From Natranaeroarchaeum sp042663585 (lineage in GTDB: Archaea; Halobacteriota; Halobacteria; Halobacteriales; Natronoarchaeaceae): a DNA stretch of 64,000 bases. The DNA is taken from NCBI RefSeq assembly GCF_042663585.1, contig NZ_JBHTAN010000006.1, positions 1,426,001-1,490,000 of the forward strand. The letters run 5' to 3'. A program made the translations under genes and the position numbers. Below the pieces are notes generated by a model. The model ran no database searches. It saw only the letters and a program-made list of their open reading frames with translations, and was not told the DNA's origin. This document shows, piece by piece, positions 63,682 through 64,000 of this stretch; positions within the stretch are counted from its first letter, which is position 1; the number at the start of each line of letters is the position of its first letter.

Positions 63682-63791
63682 TGTCACCAGTCCCCCGATC
63701 AGCGCCTCACCCGTCATCCAATCATGCCTCACCCGTCCTCCACTCATACTTCGCCAATCCTCCGACCGCGCCTCACCCATCTACCGGTCGG
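63682..63791. repeat. Tandem array of 22-bp repeats (five units)
   Basis: Units at 63682, 63704, 63726, 63748 and 63770, best seen as GCCTCACCCGTCCTCCACTCAT; the outer units are diverged. It follows the 37-bp array by about 40 bp, before the zinc-ribbon gene. Confidence 0.7.
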
Positions 63792-63795
63792 TTCG

Positions 63796-63966
63796 CTACT
63801 CGTCCTCCGAGCGGGTGAAGATACCGCGACCGATGCTCGCCAGGGAGCCTCCACAGGCGTCACAGCTCCCACAATCTATCGTCGAACAGGTCAACAGGCT
63901 CCCACAGCGGGGGCATTTCTCGTGGTCCAGCGGATCGAGGTCGTAGTCGCAGGTTGGACAGTTCAT
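63796..63966 (-). CDS. Zinc-ribbon microprotein
   Basis: A 56-residue protein with eight Cys in pairs: CPTC (3-6), CPRC (18-21), C27, C32-x2-C35 and C38, enough for two zinc knuckles. The tail is IGRGIFTRSEDE. Not assigned to a family. Its ATG overlaps the stop of the upstream frame at the window edge (ATGA), so it is likely coupled to a membrane-protein gene. Confidence 0.65.
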   Translation of the reverse strand: MNCPTCDYDLDPLDHEKCPRCGSLLTCSTIDCGSCDACGGSLASIGRGIFTRSEDE

Positions 63967-64000
63967 AGCAGGCTCACCACCAGTGCGAGGACGCCGCCGA
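63963..64000 (-). CDS. C-terminal end of a probable membrane protein
   Basis: Only the last 11-12 codons are visible (hydrophobic GGVLALVVSLL then TGA), overlapping the start of the zinc-ribbon gene by 4 bp. The rest lies beyond the window. Confidence 0.35.
   Translation of the reverse strand, partial: GGVLALVVSLL

Noticed and set aside
63471..63791. CRISPR array
   Set aside because: Units are directly tandem with no unique spacers, and no cas genes are near.

Overview
This window comes from a haloarchaeon (class Halobacteria). The evidence is the high-GC, acidic proteome; the 16S-tRNA-Ala-23S-5S operon with archaeal 16S ends; many leaderless genes with a TATA element about 27 nt before the ATG; and archaeal-type families (HalX response regulator, TFB, HTH-ThiN regulator, phosphopantothenate synthetase, Thi4).

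Layout. (a) 1-3300: partial PKD surface protein, HalX response regulator, membrane protein, an AT-rich 740-bp gap, a GNAT. (b) 3396-37084: a large aromatic/acyl-CoA catabolic region. It starts with a broken MaoC gene, an intact MaoC gene, and a tightly coupled run of unknown protein, UbiD decarboxylase, degenerate UbiD paralogue and MBL hydrolase. Convergent to these is a thiolase plus HMGS-like/DUF35 fusion. Next come an aldehyde dehydrogenase, an acyl-CoA dehydrogenase, and a phenylacetyl-CoA epoxidase-type operon paaA-paaD-paaB-paaC followed by a 58-residue zinc ribbon and a crotonase. Then follow an amidohydrolase, a GNAT, a stand-alone [2Fe-2S] ferredoxin, a benzoate-CoA-ligase-like enzyme, a CoA-transferase-like pair, a complete branched-chain-type (Liv) ABC importer, a PaaY-like hexapeptide protein, two PaaG-like isomerases, classical crotonases, 3-hydroxyacyl-CoA dehydrogenases and a canonical acyl-CoA dehydrogenase. 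(c) 37155-40695: AlkA glycosylase, a RimK-RimB fusion divergent from an aspartoacylase-like hydrolase, and a small zinc protein. (d) 40733-46396: rRNA operon on the minus strand with three promoters and visible processing stems. (e) 46513-54541: TFB without a zinc ribbon, sdhCDBA (sdhA frameshifted), XapX protein, an odd tRNA-like gene, wHTH, HD hydrolase, peroxiredoxin, TatA, tRNA-Arg(CCT), a broken DUF1508 gene. (f) 54589-64000: phosphopantothenate synthetase, truncated AMP-ligase, Thi4, lipoprotein metalloprotease, methyltransferase, HTH-ThiN regulator, ABC exporter, two tandem-repeat arrays, a zinc-ribbon microprotein.

How the genes work together (inference): the Liv importer would bring in an aromatic or related acid, the ligase or CoA-transferase would activate it, the PaaABCD-like epoxidase (electrons from the ferredoxin) would oxidise the ring, PaaG-like isomerases would make the oxepin, separate MaoC and ALDH proteins could replace bacterial PaaZ, and crotonases, dehydrogenases and thiolase would finish beta-oxidation. 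UbiD and the amidohydrolase may add decarboxylation of other aromatic acids. The most unusual points are the PaaD protein split into two genes, the missing PaaE reductase domain, the catalytically degenerate UbiD and HMGS-like proteins, and an acyl-CoA dehydrogenase without the usual catalytic Glu.
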